Positions 25,752 through 34,930 of a DNA stretch of 64,000 nucleotides are shown piece after piece. Positions within the stretch are counted from its first letter, which is position 1; each line of letters starts with the position of its first letter. This DNA is from Streptococcus equinus (lineage in GTDB: Bacteria > Bacillota > Bacilli > Lactobacillales > Streptococcaceae): contig NZ_FNKE01000001.1 of assembly GCF_900101445.1 (NCBI RefSeq), forward strand, positions 930,001 to 994,000, given 5' to 3'. The position numbers and the translations under genes are program-made. Below the pieces are notes generated by a model. That model did no database searches and was not told the DNA's origin. It was given only the letters and a program-made list of their open reading frames with translations.

Positions 25752-28433
25752 TTAAATAGCTTTTTCATCTTGACCAAGAGCACGTTGGACAGCTTTGACA
25801 ATTTCTGTCAAAACAACCATGAGCAAGCTTCCGATGATGACAGCCAACCATTGTGTTACACTCAAGTGTGAAACGTGGAATAATTGGTTAAATCCAGGTA
25901 CCGCAATAGTAACCATCAATAGTAAGAAGGCTACTGGAATTGCCCAGTTAAAGGTTCTATTTCTGAAAGCTCCAACCGTAAAGATTGATTGGTAGACAGA
26001 TTTAACGTTAAAGGCATGCAGCAATTGAATCAAACCTAGTGTTGCAAATGCCATTGTCAAAGCATCTTCGTGCATCATACGATTTGAAGCATGTTCTGGG
26101 AACATCAATGCCCATCCGTAAACACCTAAAACAAGTAAGGTTTGGAAAATACCTTGATAGATAATCGCCCCCATAACCCCACCATCAAAGAAGTTTGATT
26201 TACGTCCACGAGGTTTGTGAGTCATCACATCTGGTTCAGCTGGTTCAACACCAAGCGCAATCGCTGGTAGCGTATCTGTTACCAAGTTAATCCATAGAAG
26301 GTGAACAGGTTGAAGAACGTCCCAACCAAATAGTGTTGCAAAGAAGATTGTGAAGACTTCAGCCATGTTAGCTGAAAGAAGGTATTGAATTGATTTTTGA
26401 ATATTAGAGAAGACTTTACGTCCTTCTTCAACGGCAACGATAATCGTTGCAAAGTTATCGTCAGCAAGGACCATGTCAGAAGCTCCTTTAGAAACTTCTG
26501 TACCAGTAATCCCCATACCGATACCGATATCAGCCGTCTTAAGTGATGGCGCATCATTAACACCATCACCAGTCATGGCAACAACTTTACCTTCATTTTG
26601 CCATGCTTTTACGATACGAACTTTGTGTTCAGGAGACACACGCGCATAAACTGAGTATTGTTTGAAGACTTTTTGGAATTCTTCGTCTGACAATTCATTA
26701 AGTTCCGCACCTGTGAAGACGTGGTCTTGACCGTCATCTTCAATGATACCAAGACGTTTAGCAATAGCTTCCGCTGTATCTTGGTGGTCACCAGTAATCA
26801 TAATTGGACGAATACCAGCTTCCTTAGCAACAGCAACAGCTTTCGCTGCTTCTGGACGTTCTGGGTCAATCATTCCGACAAGACCTGAGAAAATCAAATC
26901 AGATTCAACAATATCTGATTCAAGTGTTGGCACTTCAGAAACATATTTATAAGCCATCATCAAAACACGAAGAGCTTGTTTAGCAAGATCTTTATTGACA
27001 GTTAAAATAGCTTTCTTCTCATCTGCTGTAATATCGCGAACTTGACCATTTTCTTCGATACGAGTCACACGTTTAAGCAATTGATCTGGAGCACCTTTAA
27101 CAGCAACAAGGTACTTACCATCAGCTTCTTTGTGAATCGTTGACATTAATTTACGTTCAGAATCAAATGGTAATTCTGCCACACGTGGTTCTTTTTTAAG
27201 AACTTCACGAATATCAAAACTGTGGTCAAGACCAAATTGAACAAGTGCTGTTTCAGTTGGGTCTCCGATTAATTTACCATTTGGATCAATTTTTGTATCA
27301 TTGGCAAAGTTCATGATACGAAGTGTGTTGTTATCAGCTGCAATTTCGCTAGTAGCATTTTGCAATTGACCATTTGTGTACACTTTTTCAACTGTCATTT
27401 GATTCATTGTCAATGTCCCTGTTTTATCTGAGGCAATGATTTCTGTAGAACCAAGTGTTTCAACAGCTGGCAATTTACGAACGATAGAATTACGTTTGGC
27501 TAAGGTTGTTGTCCCCATTGATAAAACGATTGTTACAATGGCAGGCAAACCTTCTGGAATAGCAGCAACCGCAAGTGCAACGGCAACCATTAAACCGTTA
27601 AGTGGAGCTTCACCACGGACAAAGACACCGATAAGGAAAGTAACGGCAGCAATCCCAACAATCAAGTAAGTCAATACTTTAGACAATTGGTTAAGACTTT
27701 GTTTAAGTGGTGTATCTGTTTCATCGGCATTTGCAAGCATGTCAGCAATTTTACCAACTTCAGTATACATACCAGTGTTAACAACCACACCAACACCTCG
27801 TCCGTAGGTAACGTTTGAGTTTTGGTAAGCCATATTCACACGGTCACCGATACCTGCATCAGCTGGAACCTCAACAGACAAATCTTTCTCAACTGGAACA
27901 GATTCACCAGTCAAAGCTGCTTCTTCAATCTTCAATGACGCAGCTTCTAAAAGACGCATATCTGCTGGAACAACATCCCCAGCTTCAAGCATGACAATAT
28001 CACCAGGCACTAATTCGCGTGAGTCAATTTCCACTACATGGCCATCACGACGAACACGCGCAATCTGACTAGACATGTCTTTAAGTGCTTCAATCGCAGC
28101 TTCTGCTTGACCTTCTTGGTAAACACCAAATGCTGCGTTCAAGATGACAACAGCAAGAATAATTAAAGCATCTGTCAATCCGTGCATTCCTTCTGTAATA
28201 ACAGAAAGAGCCGCAGCGACCAACAAAATGATAATCATCAAATCTTTGAACTGATCGATGAATTTCGCAAACAAACCACGTTTTTCACCTTCATCAAGTT
28301 CATTGTGACCAAATTCGTCCAAGCGTTTTTGAGCTTCGGCTGTAGACAAACCATCACGTGATGACTTCAGAGTTTCCAATGTTTCATCTTTGCTCTGTGT
28401 ATAAAACAGAGCTTTACTTTGTTCTTTAGACAA
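25752..28433 (-). CDS. P2-type cation ATPase, probable Mn2+/Ca2+ exporter (MgtA/YoaB-like)
   Basis: 893-residue P-type ATPase of the SERCA/PMCA-like P2 group. An N-terminal cation-ATPase domain is followed by the TGESVPVEK actuator loop, the PEGLPA motif in helix 4 (about 290), phosphorylation site DKTGTLT (about 333), KGAPDQLL nucleotide site and MITGDHQDTA, TGDGVNDAPSLK hinge. Ten membrane segments are expected. The gene is preceded by a yybP-ykoY manganese riboswitch; in S. pneumoniae and Lactococcus homologues behind the same riboswitch export manganese (and calcium). I therefore infer Mn2+ export; pure Ca2+ transport is the alternative. Confidence 0.93.
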   Translation of the reverse strand: MSKEQSKALFYTQSKDETLETLKSSRDGLSTAEAQKRLDEFGHNELDEGEKRGLFAKFIDQFKDLMIIILLVAAALSVITEGMHGLTDALIILAVVILNAAFGVYQEGQAEAAIEALKDMSSQIARVRRDGHVVEIDSRELVPGDIVMLEAGDVVPADMRLLEAASLKIEEAALTGESVPVEKDLSVEVPADAGIGDRVNMAYQNSNVTYGRGVGVVVNTGMYTEVGKIADMLANADETDTPLKQSLNQLSKVLTYLIVGIAAVTFLIGVFVRGEAPLNGLMVAVALAVAAIPEGLPAIVTIVLSMGTTTLAKRNSIVRKLPAVETLGSTEIIASDKTGTLTMNQMTVEKVYTNGQLQNATSEIAADNNTLRIMNFANDTKIDPNGKLIGDPTETALVQFGLDHSFDIREVLKKEPRVAELPFDSERKLMSTIHKEADGKYLVAVKGAPDQLLKRVTRIEENGQVRDITADEKKAILTVNKDLAKQALRVLMMAYKYVSEVPTLESDIVESDLIFSGLVGMIDPERPEAAKAVAVAKEAGIRPIMITGDHQDTAEAIAKRLGIIEDDGQDHVFTGAELNELSDEEFQKVFKQYSVYARVSPEHKVRIVKAWQNEGKVVAMTGDGVNDAPSLKTADIGIGMGITGTEVSKGASDMVLADDNFATIIVAVEEGRKVFSNIQKSIQYLLSANMAEVFTIFFATLFGWDVLQPVHLLWINLVTDTLPAIALGVEPAEPDVMTHKPRGRKSNFFDGGVMGAIIYQGIFQTLLVLGVYGWALMFPEHASNRMMHEDALTMAFATLGLIQLLHAFNVKSVYQSIFTVGAFRNRTFNWAIPVAFLLLMVTIAVPGFNQLFHVSHLSVTQWLAVIIGSLLMVVLTEIVKAVQRALGQDEKAI

Positions 28434-28461
28434 AATAACTTCCTCCTATGGTCTCCTCTAT

Positions 28462-28495
28462 AGAAAAAGAGACCTGTTTTTTTAAAACAAGTCTC
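28462..28495 (-). terminator. Expression-platform terminator of the manganese riboswitch
   Basis: Minus-strand GAGACTTGTTTT/AAAACAGGTCTC hairpin followed by TTTTTC. It shares GAGACTTG with the 3' side of the aptamer, so ligand-bound aptamer and terminator exclude one another, as expected for an ON switch. Confidence 0.82.
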
Positions 28496-28571
28496 GCTGT
28501 TTAAGACAGGGCCGGAAATTTCTTTCGTAATGACGACCATGTCACGGGTTTTACCCGTCTGCTACTCCCTT
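28488..28571 (-). promoter_or_regulatory. yybP-ykoY manganese riboswitch
   Basis: On the minus strand the leader has the hallmark blocks of this class in order: AAGGGAGTAGC, a GACGGGTAAAACCCGTGACA helix, GGTCGTCATTACGAAA, then CCGGCCCTGTC...AACAGCGAGACTTG. The two conserved loops that form the metal site (GTCGTCA-ACGAAA and GGGGAGUAGC-like) are intact. The gene downstream is a P-type ATPase, the classic target. Confidence 0.92.
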
Positions 28572-28583
28572 GAATACAGAGTA

Positions 28584-28612
28584 ATCATATCAATTTTAAA
28601 ACCATTTGTCAA
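28584..28612 (-). promoter_or_regulatory. Promoter of the Mn riboswitch transcript
   Basis: Minus-strand TTGACA (28612-28607), 17-bp spacer, TATGAT (28589-28584). The start point would be just ahead of the aptamer. Confidence 0.85.
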
Positions 28613-28660
28613 CTAATCTTACAAGTAGCTAAAGCTTGATATATCAAGCTTTGGTTAGGC

Positions 28661-29047
28661 TTACAACCACTTGATTTCTAGCTGATAGTTTGCAAAAACA
28701 TTATCCCCTTCAACTTGTTTTAGTTGATAGTGGATTTTAAGATTTTGCTCTTTGGTATCCAACTCATAAACACTGGTTTGTGTTTGTAAATGTTGCATAC
28801 CAACTGGGGTTGGAATAGCAACTATAGCTGGCAGTTCGCGATGAAATCGCATGATTGATTTTGGCGTTGAAAAACGTGTCATAATCAACTCTTGGTCATT
28901 ACACTTAAGCATAACCGTTTCTTTTTCTTCATTGGTATAGGTAAGATAGATATGACCATTTTTTTCGGTTAATTTGACTGGGTATGATTGCTCAACTAAC
29001 TCAACTTGTCCATCTAAATCAATTTTATTCTTAATATGAAGTTTCAT
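28661..29047 (-). CDS. DUF1934 (YwiB-like) beta-barrel protein
   Basis: 128-residue small protein of the DUF1934 family, whose members adopt a calycin-like beta-barrel. It shows alternating beta strands throughout (MKLHIKNKIDLDGQVEL, NGHIYLTYTNEEKETVMLKC, KNLKIHYQLKQVE-type strands) and the family-typical middle segment IMRFHRELPAIVAIPTPVG. No function is established. It lies alone between the Mn riboswitch promoter and a permease gene on the same strand. Confidence 0.8.
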   Translation of the reverse strand: MKLHIKNKIDLDGQVELVEQSYPVKLTEKNGHIYLTYTNEEKETVMLKCNDQELIMTRFSTPKSIMRFHRELPAIVAIPTPVGMQHLQTQTSVYELDTKEQNLKIHYQLKQVEGDNVFANYQLEIKWL

Positions 29048-29117
29048 CTAAGTAAGCTTCTTCCTTTCTCTAAAATTATACCAATTCTTTCTTCGTAAAG
29101 CTAATAATAACGCTATT

Positions 29118-29996
29118 TTAACGCTTAATTGCTGATGAACGAAGTAAACTAGTTCCAGTAAAAATAGCAATGAAAACAATCAGTATTTTAAACTTATTGA
29201 TATCTAGCTGACTAAGGAAAAAGGCAGCCGTCAAGACACCAAAAGAACCACCAATAATGATTCCTAGAACCCCTGGCCAATTCACGCGACCAGATTTGAT
29301 AAATTCTGTCGTACTTGCTGACATAATAACAGCAGCATCCAACATCATAACTGGCAAAGCAATCGACGGATTAATTCCGAGCATTGAAAAGAAAATCAAT
29401 TCTGGAGCATAGTTTCCCAATCCCATTGTCATCAAAATACCAATCGTAAAATTGAACACTATACCAACAAAAAGCCATATGCCATGAAGACCGTGAACAC
29501 CGTCACCCATTCCTGCACCAGGATTTGCAATCATGCGATAAACCATGATAAGCGCAGCAATAATCAATAGCGTTCCCAAAGCTCTTTGCACATGACGTGT
29601 GTCCCAGTTTTTCGTAAGACGTGTCCCGACAAGAGCTCCCACAAAAGAAGCCGTTGCCATCGCTAACAAGGTTGGCAATTCCACTTTCACAATCGTGATA
29701 AAGCAAAGCGCCTCAATCAAGACAGGAATGACGTGAGCAGTTGACAAGGTCGCAGGAATTTGTTTATCATCTTTGACCAATTTTGTCGCCTTAAAAAGCG
29801 CCGTACTAGTCGCAAAGGTTCCAATACCCAGCGTATCTAGTAAGTCTGTCAGATAGCCTATCCAAAGACCAGTCCAGAATCTTTCCTTTAAGTTAATTTT
29901 ATTTTTCTTGGCATGCAAGATGATATTTCCAAAAATCCAAATAATTAAGAAAACCAAAAAAATCTGGATTAAACGTAAGATAAGTTCATTTGTCAT
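29118..29996 (-). CDS. TauE/SafE family permease
   Basis: Roughly 290-residue membrane protein with eight hydrophobic helices and the paired repeats of the TauE/SafE (DUF81) family (GLWIGYLTDLLDTLGIGTFA and the later GLGNYAPELIFFSMLG). Members export sulfite, sulfoacetate or other small organic anions; the substrate is not readable. The start is uncertain: ATGs encode MESMTNEL and, three codons later, MTNELILRL, with GGAG very close to the second; a TTG at 30035 would lengthen it by about ten residues. I use the second ATG. Confidence 0.83.
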   Translation of the reverse strand: MTNELILRLIQIFLVFLIIWIFGNIILHAKKNKINLKERFWTGLWIGYLTDLLDTLGIGTFATSTALFKATKLVKDDKQIPATLSTAHVIPVLIEALCFITIVKVELPTLLAMATASFVGALVGTRLTKNWDTRHVQRALGTLLIIAALIMVYRMIANPGAGMGDGVHGLHGIWLFVGIVFNFTIGILMTMGLGNYAPELIFFSMLGINPSIALPVMMLDAAVIMSASTTEFIKSGRVNWPGVLGIIIGGSFGVLTAAFFLSQLDINKFKILIVFIAIFTGTSLLRSSAIKR

Positions 29997-30091
29997 AGAC
30001 TCCATTATAAGCAATTTTTTTACTTTCGTAAACAAGATTATTTCAAGAGCTAAACCCTTAGCATTTTTAGCTTTTTTGTTATAATGAAACT

Positions 30092-31393
30092 ATGAATGAA
30101 AAAGTATTTCGTGACCCTGTTCACAATTATATAACCGTCAATCATCCGGTCATTTATGACCTTATCAATAGTAAAGAATTTCAGCGTCTACGTCGTGTCA
30201 AACAAGTCTCGACAACAGTTTTCACCTTTCATGGTGCTGAGCACAGCCGTTTTTCACATTGCTTAGGCGTTTATGAAATTGCTAGACGAGTAACTGAGAT
30301 TTTTGATGCCAAATTTCCAGAGATTTGGGATTCTAATGAAAATCTTTTGACCATGGTAGCAGCCCTCTTACACGATGTGGGGCATGGTGCTTATTCGCAC
30401 ACTTTTGAAAAGCTTTTTGATACTGACCACGAGGCCATCACCCAAGAAATCATCACTAATCCTGATACAGAAGTTAATGCGATTTTACGCCGAGTATCAC
30501 CAGATTTTCCTGAAAAAGTTGCAAGTGTCATCAACCACACATACCACAACAAGCAAGTGGTGCAACTCATCTCTAGCCAGATTGACTGCGACCGAATGGA
30601 TTACCTTTTGCGCGACTCCTACTACAGTGGAGCAAGATATGGTCAATTTGATTTGACACGCATCTTGCGTGTTATTCGTCCAACAGCTGATGGCATTGTC
30701 TTTGAATATAACGGCATGCACGCTGTCGAAGACTACATTGTCAGTCGATTTCAAATGTACATGCAAGTCTATTTCCACCCCGCTAGCCGAGCTATGGAAG
30801 TCTTGCTGCAAAATCTCTTAAAACGTGCCAAATACCTTTATCACATTGATAGCCACTTCTTTGAAAAAACGTCACCAAATCTCATCCCATTTTTGGCTAA
30901 TCAAGCTAGTCTAGCTGATTATTTATCTCTGGATGATGGTGTGATGAACACTTATTTTCAAGCTTGGATGACTGCTGAAGATGACATTCTAGCAGATTTA
31001 GCCAGCCGTTTTGTTAACCGTAAGGTTTTCAAATCCGTAACTTTCGAAGAAGAATCTCGTAAAGACCTCAATCATTTAGTTGAATTGGTGAAATCTGTTG
31101 GTTTTGATCCAAACTATTACACCGGTATCCACGTTAATTTTGACCTCCCCTATGACATTTACCGCCCTGAGAAGAAAGAACCTCGCACTGAGATTAATAT
31201 GATTCAAAAAGATGGTTCAGTCGTTGAACTTTCAACCATCTCACCTATCGTAAAAACCTTGACAGGGACGATTTATGGAGATAGACGCTTCTATTTTCCA
31301 AAAGAAATGCTCAGCGATGATGACTTATTTGCTCATACCAAAAAAGAATTTATGAGCTATATTTCAAACGATCATTTTGTTTCTCATCACTAA
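30092..31393 (+). CDS. HD-domain phosphohydrolase (dNTPase-like, YwfO family)
   Basis: 433-residue HD-superfamily enzyme. Metal-binding residues are in HSRFSHCLGV (about 52-61), the HD pair LLHDVGHGAYSHTFE (about 92-106) and DCDRMDYLLRDSYYSG (about 165-180). Firmicute relatives include Enterococcus EF1143 and Bacillus YwfO, which hydrolyse deoxynucleoside triphosphates. A -10-like TATAAT lies just upstream (30079-30084, TGTTATAATG), and the transcription unit ends in a terminator, so it is probably monocistronic. Confidence 0.9.
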   Translation: MNEKVFRDPVHNYITVNHPVIYDLINSKEFQRLRRVKQVSTTVFTFHGAEHSRFSHCLGVYEIARRVTEIFDAKFPEIWDSNENLLTMVAALLHDVGHGAYSHTFEKLFDTDHEAITQEIITNPDTEVNAILRRVSPDFPEKVASVINHTYHNKQVVQLISSQIDCDRMDYLLRDSYYSGARYGQFDLTRILRVIRPTADGIVFEYNGMHAVEDYIVSRFQMYMQVYFHPASRAMEVLLQNLLKRAKYLYHIDSHFFEKTSPNLIPFLANQASLADYLSLDDGVMNTYFQAWMTAEDDILADLASRFVNRKVFKSVTFEEESRKDLNHLVELVKSVGFDPNYYTGIHVNFDLPYDIYRPEKKEPRTEINMIQKDGSVVELSTISPIVKTLTGTIYGDRRFYFPKEMLSDDDLFAHTKKEFMSYISNDHFVSHH

Positions 31394-31449
31394 GGAGTTA
31401 GGAATAAAACTGATGACAATTGTCTAAGTTTTATTCCACTCCTTTTTTT
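31394..31449 (+). terminator. Long-stem terminator after the HD-domain gene
   Basis: GGAG-TTAGGAATAAAAC pairs with GTTTTATTCCA-CTCC and is followed by seven T; the stem begins right after the stop codon. Confidence 0.85.
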
Positions 31450-31572
31450 CATTTGACATTTTTTAAAATGAAAACGATACCTCTTAGAATTCCTTGTGTT
31501 CCCCATGACAAATAAGCCACTTTTTAGTAAGATATATAGGTAGAGATTCTTTAGGAGGGGTAAACTAACCTT

Positions 31573-32382
31573 ATGTCTATTAAATTAGTCGCTGTCGATA
31601 TCGACGGCACACTTTTAACCAACGACCGTAAAGTCACGCCTGAGGTTTTTGAAGCTGTTCAAGAAGCTAAAAAACAAGGTGTTAAGGTCATTATCGCAAC
31701 TGGACGTCCTATCCCAGGTGTTCAGCCACTTCTTAACGAATTAAATCTAAGAGAAGAAGGCGATTATGTCATCACCTTCAATGGTGGGCTAGTCCAAGAT
31801 ACTTCAACTGGTGAAAACATCATCACAGAAACCATGACCTATGAAGACTATCTTGATATTGAATTCCTTAGCCGTAAATTAGATGTTCATATGCATGCTA
31901 TCACGAAAAAAGGTATTTACACGGCTAACCGCAACATTGGAAAATACACGGTTCACGAATCAAGTTTGGTTAATATGCCAATTTTTTACCGCACTCCAGA
32001 AGAAATGGGCGATAAAGAAATTATTAAAATGATGTACATCGATGAACCTGAAGTTCTTGATGCTGCCATCGAAAAAATTCCACAAGAATTCTTCGATAAA
32101 TACACGATTGTTAAATCAACACCATTTTACCTAGAATTCATGAACAAAAAAGCCAGCAAAGGAAATGCCATCAAGCACCTTGCTGAAAAAATGGGACTTA
32201 CTGCTGACCAAACTATGGCTATCGGTGACGCCGAAAATGACCGTGCTATGTTAGAAGCGGTTGGTAACCCAGTTGTTATGGAAAATGGTACACCAGAACT
32301 TAAAGAAATCGCTAAATATATTACAAAATCAAACGAAGAAAGCGGCGTTGCACACGCCCTTAGAGAGTGGGTCTTAGAATAA
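31573..32382 (+). CDS. Cof-type HAD-IIB sugar-phosphatase-like hydrolase
   Basis: 269-residue HAD-IIB protein of the YidA/Cof group. Motif 1 is VDIDGTLLTNDRKV (about 8-21), motif 2 IIATGRP, the cap lies between about 85 and 190, and motif 4 is AIGDAENDRAML (about 216-227), preceded by the KASKGNAIKHL lysine. Such enzymes dephosphorylate sugar phosphates or flavin. AGGAGGGG lies about 13 nt before the ATG. Its stop overlaps the murM start (TAATG), tying it to the murMN pair. Confidence 0.92.
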   Translation: MSIKLVAVDIDGTLLTNDRKVTPEVFEAVQEAKKQGVKVIIATGRPIPGVQPLLNELNLREEGDYVITFNGGLVQDTSTGENIITETMTYEDYLDIEFLSRKLDVHMHAITKKGIYTANRNIGKYTVHESSLVNMPIFYRTPEEMGDKEIIKMMYIDEPEVLDAAIEKIPQEFFDKYTIVKSTPFYLEFMNKKASKGNAIKHLAEKMGLTADQTMAIGDAENDRAMLEAVGNPVVMENGTPELKEIAKYITKSNEESGVAHALREWVLE

Positions 32383-33596
32383 TGTATAGCTATAAAATCG
32401 GTATCTCAGCTGAAGAACACGATAATTTTGCAAAATCAAGCAATCAAACAAACCTTTTACAATCATCAAATTGGGAAAAAGTTAAAGATAATTGGGACAA
32501 CGAACGCATTGGTTTTTACAAAGATGACCAATTAGTCGCTTCTGCTTCTATCCTTATCAAAGCTTTGCCACTTGGCTTTACCATGCTTTACATCCCACGT
32601 GGACCAATTATGGATTACAGTGACAAAGAACTCGTTGCATTTGTCATCAAATCACTTAAAAAATACGGTAAAACAAAACACGCCCTTTTCATCAAAATGG
32701 ACCCAGCTTTGTTGCTTAAACAATACAAAATTGGTGAAGAAGTTGATGAAAATAAAGACACACTTCTTGCTATCGACAACTTAAAAGCTGCTGGCTGCGA
32801 ATGGACTGGACGCACAACAACTATTGCTGAAAGCATCCAACCACGTTTCCAAGCTAATGTCTACACACAAGAAGACATGACATCAACTTTCCCTAAACAC
32901 ACAAAACGTTTGATGAAAGACGCTGTTCACCGTGGTGTTATCACTACACGTGGTACAATCGATGATGTGAAAGCTTTTGCTGACGTCGTTGCCCTTACAG
33001 AAAACCGTAAAGGGGTTGCTCTTCGTAACGAAGATTACTTCCGTAAAATGATGGAAATTTATGGTGACGATGCTTACCTTCACTTGGCAAAAGTTAACCT
33101 TCCAAAACGTTTAGCTGAATACAAAGAACAATTGGCTCAAATCGAAAAAGACTTGGCTGAAACAGCTGAACACCAAAAGAAACGTTTGACAAAACTCACT
33201 CAACAAAAAAATTCTGTTACAAAATACATCAAAGAATTTGAAGAATTCGTTGAAAAATACCCTGATGAATTAATCATCGCTGGTATCTTGTCAGTGTCAT
33301 TTGGTAACGTTATGGAAATGCTTTACGCTGGTATGAACGATGAATTCAAGAAATTCTACCCTCAATACTCACTTTATCCAAAAGTATTTGAAGATGCTTA
33401 CGCCGATGGCATCATCTGGGCAAATATGGGTGGTGTCGAAGGAACACTTGATGACGGTTTGACTAAATTCAAATCAAACTTCAACCCTACAATCGAAGAA
33501 TTCATTGGTGAATTTAACATACCAGTAAATGGTTTGCTTTACAAACTATCAAACTTGGCTTATAACATTCGCAAACAAAGGAGAAATAGCCATTAA
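32382..33596 (+). CDS. murM: MurM-like FemABX aminoacyltransferase (first peptidoglycan branch residue)
   Basis: 404-residue FemAB-family ligase that transfers an amino acid from aminoacyl-tRNA to the lipid II stem-peptide lysine. It has the two GNAT-like subdomains and the characteristic helical coiled-coil arm (about 240-285, LAEYKEQLAQIEKDLAETAE and following) resembling seryl-tRNA synthetase. The start ATG overlaps the HAD gene stop, and the end overlaps the next ligase gene, also TAATG. By order in streptococci the first gene is MurM, which adds Ser or Ala; the amino acid cannot be read from sequence. Confidence 0.88.
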   Translation: MYSYKIGISAEEHDNFAKSSNQTNLLQSSNWEKVKDNWDNERIGFYKDDQLVASASILIKALPLGFTMLYIPRGPIMDYSDKELVAFVIKSLKKYGKTKHALFIKMDPALLLKQYKIGEEVDENKDTLLAIDNLKAAGCEWTGRTTTIAESIQPRFQANVYTQEDMTSTFPKHTKRLMKDAVHRGVITTRGTIDDVKAFADVVALTENRKGVALRNEDYFRKMMEIYGDDAYLHLAKVNLPKRLAEYKEQLAQIEKDLAETAEHQKKRLTKLTQQKNSVTKYIKEFEEFVEKYPDELIIAGILSVSFGNVMEMLYAGMNDEFKKFYPQYSLYPKVFEDAYADGIIWANMGGVEGTLDDGLTKFKSNFNPTIEEFIGEFNIPVNGLLYKLSNLAYNIRKQRRNSH

Positions 33597-34831
33597 TGTC
33601 TCTTGAGATTATCGATAAAAAAGTTTTTGAGACTTTTTGCAATACCGTCAACTACAAATCTTTCATGCAATCTGTCGAAATGGCAGATTTGCTTGAAAAA
33701 CGTGGCTACCAAGTCACTTTTCTTGGGTTAAAAGAAGCTGATGAAATCCAAGTTGCTGGTGTCCTTTACTCTATACCAGTGGCTGGCGGACTTCATATGG
33801 AAATCAATTCTGGTCCTGCTTCTCGTGATCAGTCTTACCTAAAAGCCTTCTACCAAGGCCTTCAAAGCTACGCCAAAGAAAATGGTGCCATCGAATTATT
33901 GGTTAAACCATTTGATACCTATCAACACTTTGATACCAATGGTGAAGCAACTGATGATGAAAGAATCAACTTGATTGAAGATTTCACATCACTAGGCTAT
34001 CAACACGACGGCCTTATGACAGGTTACCCTGGCGGTGAGCCTGATTGGCATTACGTCAAAGATTTGACCGATTTGGATGAAAAATCCTTACTAAAATCAT
34101 TCAGTAAAAAAGGTCGTCCACTTGTTAAGAAAGCTAAAACATTTGGAATTACTCTTCGAAAACTTGATCGTAGCGAGCTTCCGCTCTTCAAAGAAATCAC
34201 TTCTGCAACTTCTAACCGCAGAGATTATGTCGATAAATCACTAGACTACTATCAAGATTTCTATGATAGCTTTGGTGACGCTTGTGAATTTATGGTAGCA
34301 AGCCTTAATTTCCAAGATTATCTCAAACACCTCGAAAGCGACCAAGCTAAACTCGAAAAACGAATCGAGAAACTTCGTACAGCTATTGAAAACAATAACG
34401 GATCTGAAAAGAAACAAAATCAGCTGCGTGAATTATCAAGTCAATCAGCTACATTTGATACACGTATTGCAGAAGCCAAAATATTCATTGAAAAATATGG
34501 TTCACAAAACGTTATCTTAGCAGGTAGCCTCTTCGTTTATACTAAACAAGAAGCTGTCTACCTCTTCTCTGGTTCTTACCCTGAGTTCAATAAATTCTAT
34601 GCACCAGCTCTTCTTCAAGAATACGTTATGCTAGAAGCTATTAAACGCGGTATTACTACTTATAACCTCTTAGGTATTACAGGAGTGTTTGATGGTTCTG
34701 ATGGCGTTCTACGCTTTAAACAAAATTATAACGGCTACATCACACGTAAGATGGGAACATTCCGTTATTACCCACATCCTCTCAAATACAAACTTATCCA
34801 TAATCTCAAAAAAATTCTTAGACGTTATTAA
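33596..34831 (+). CDS. murN: MurN-like FemABX aminoacyltransferase (second branch residue)
   Basis: 411-residue paralogue of the preceding ligase with the same two-domain layout and coiled-coil arm (about 240-290, LESDQAKLEKRIEKLRTAIE and following). In pneumococcus MurN adds the second residue (Ala) of the dipeptide branch. The gene start overlaps the murM stop by 1 bp. Followed by a terminator. Function as the second-step ligase is inferred from position and family. Confidence 0.88.
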   Translation: MSLEIIDKKVFETFCNTVNYKSFMQSVEMADLLEKRGYQVTFLGLKEADEIQVAGVLYSIPVAGGLHMEINSGPASRDQSYLKAFYQGLQSYAKENGAIELLVKPFDTYQHFDTNGEATDDERINLIEDFTSLGYQHDGLMTGYPGGEPDWHYVKDLTDLDEKSLLKSFSKKGRPLVKKAKTFGITLRKLDRSELPLFKEITSATSNRRDYVDKSLDYYQDFYDSFGDACEFMVASLNFQDYLKHLESDQAKLEKRIEKLRTAIENNNGSEKKQNQLRELSSQSATFDTRIAEAKIFIEKYGSQNVILAGSLFVYTKQEAVYLFSGSYPEFNKFYAPALLQEYVMLEAIKRGITTYNLLGITGVFDGSDGVLRFKQNYNGYITRKMGTFRYYPHPLKYKLIHNLKKILRRY

Positions 34832-34839
34832 ACTTAAAA

Positions 34840-34869
34840 GGCTTGGAAATAAAATCCAAGTCTTTTTTT
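34840..34869 (+). terminator. Terminator of the HAD-murMN operon
   Basis: GGCTTGGA/TCCAAGTC hairpin followed by TTTTTTT. Confidence 0.82.
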
Positions 34870-34875
34870 GTACAA

Positions 34876-34907
34876 AAAAACTACTTGTCCTAGGACAGGT
34901 AGTTTTT
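34876..34907. terminator. tpiA terminator (bidirectional)
   Basis: AAAAACTACTTGTCC/GGACAGGTAGTTTTT stem with only TA between the arms. Confidence 0.88.
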
Positions 34908-34930
34908 AATATGGCTTCAATGATTCCTGA

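Noticed and set aside
31472-31487. cre-like ATGAAAACGATACC upstream of the HAD-murMN operon
   Set aside because: Only the left half and core fit; the right half does not, and A-rich matches are frequent in AT-rich gaps.
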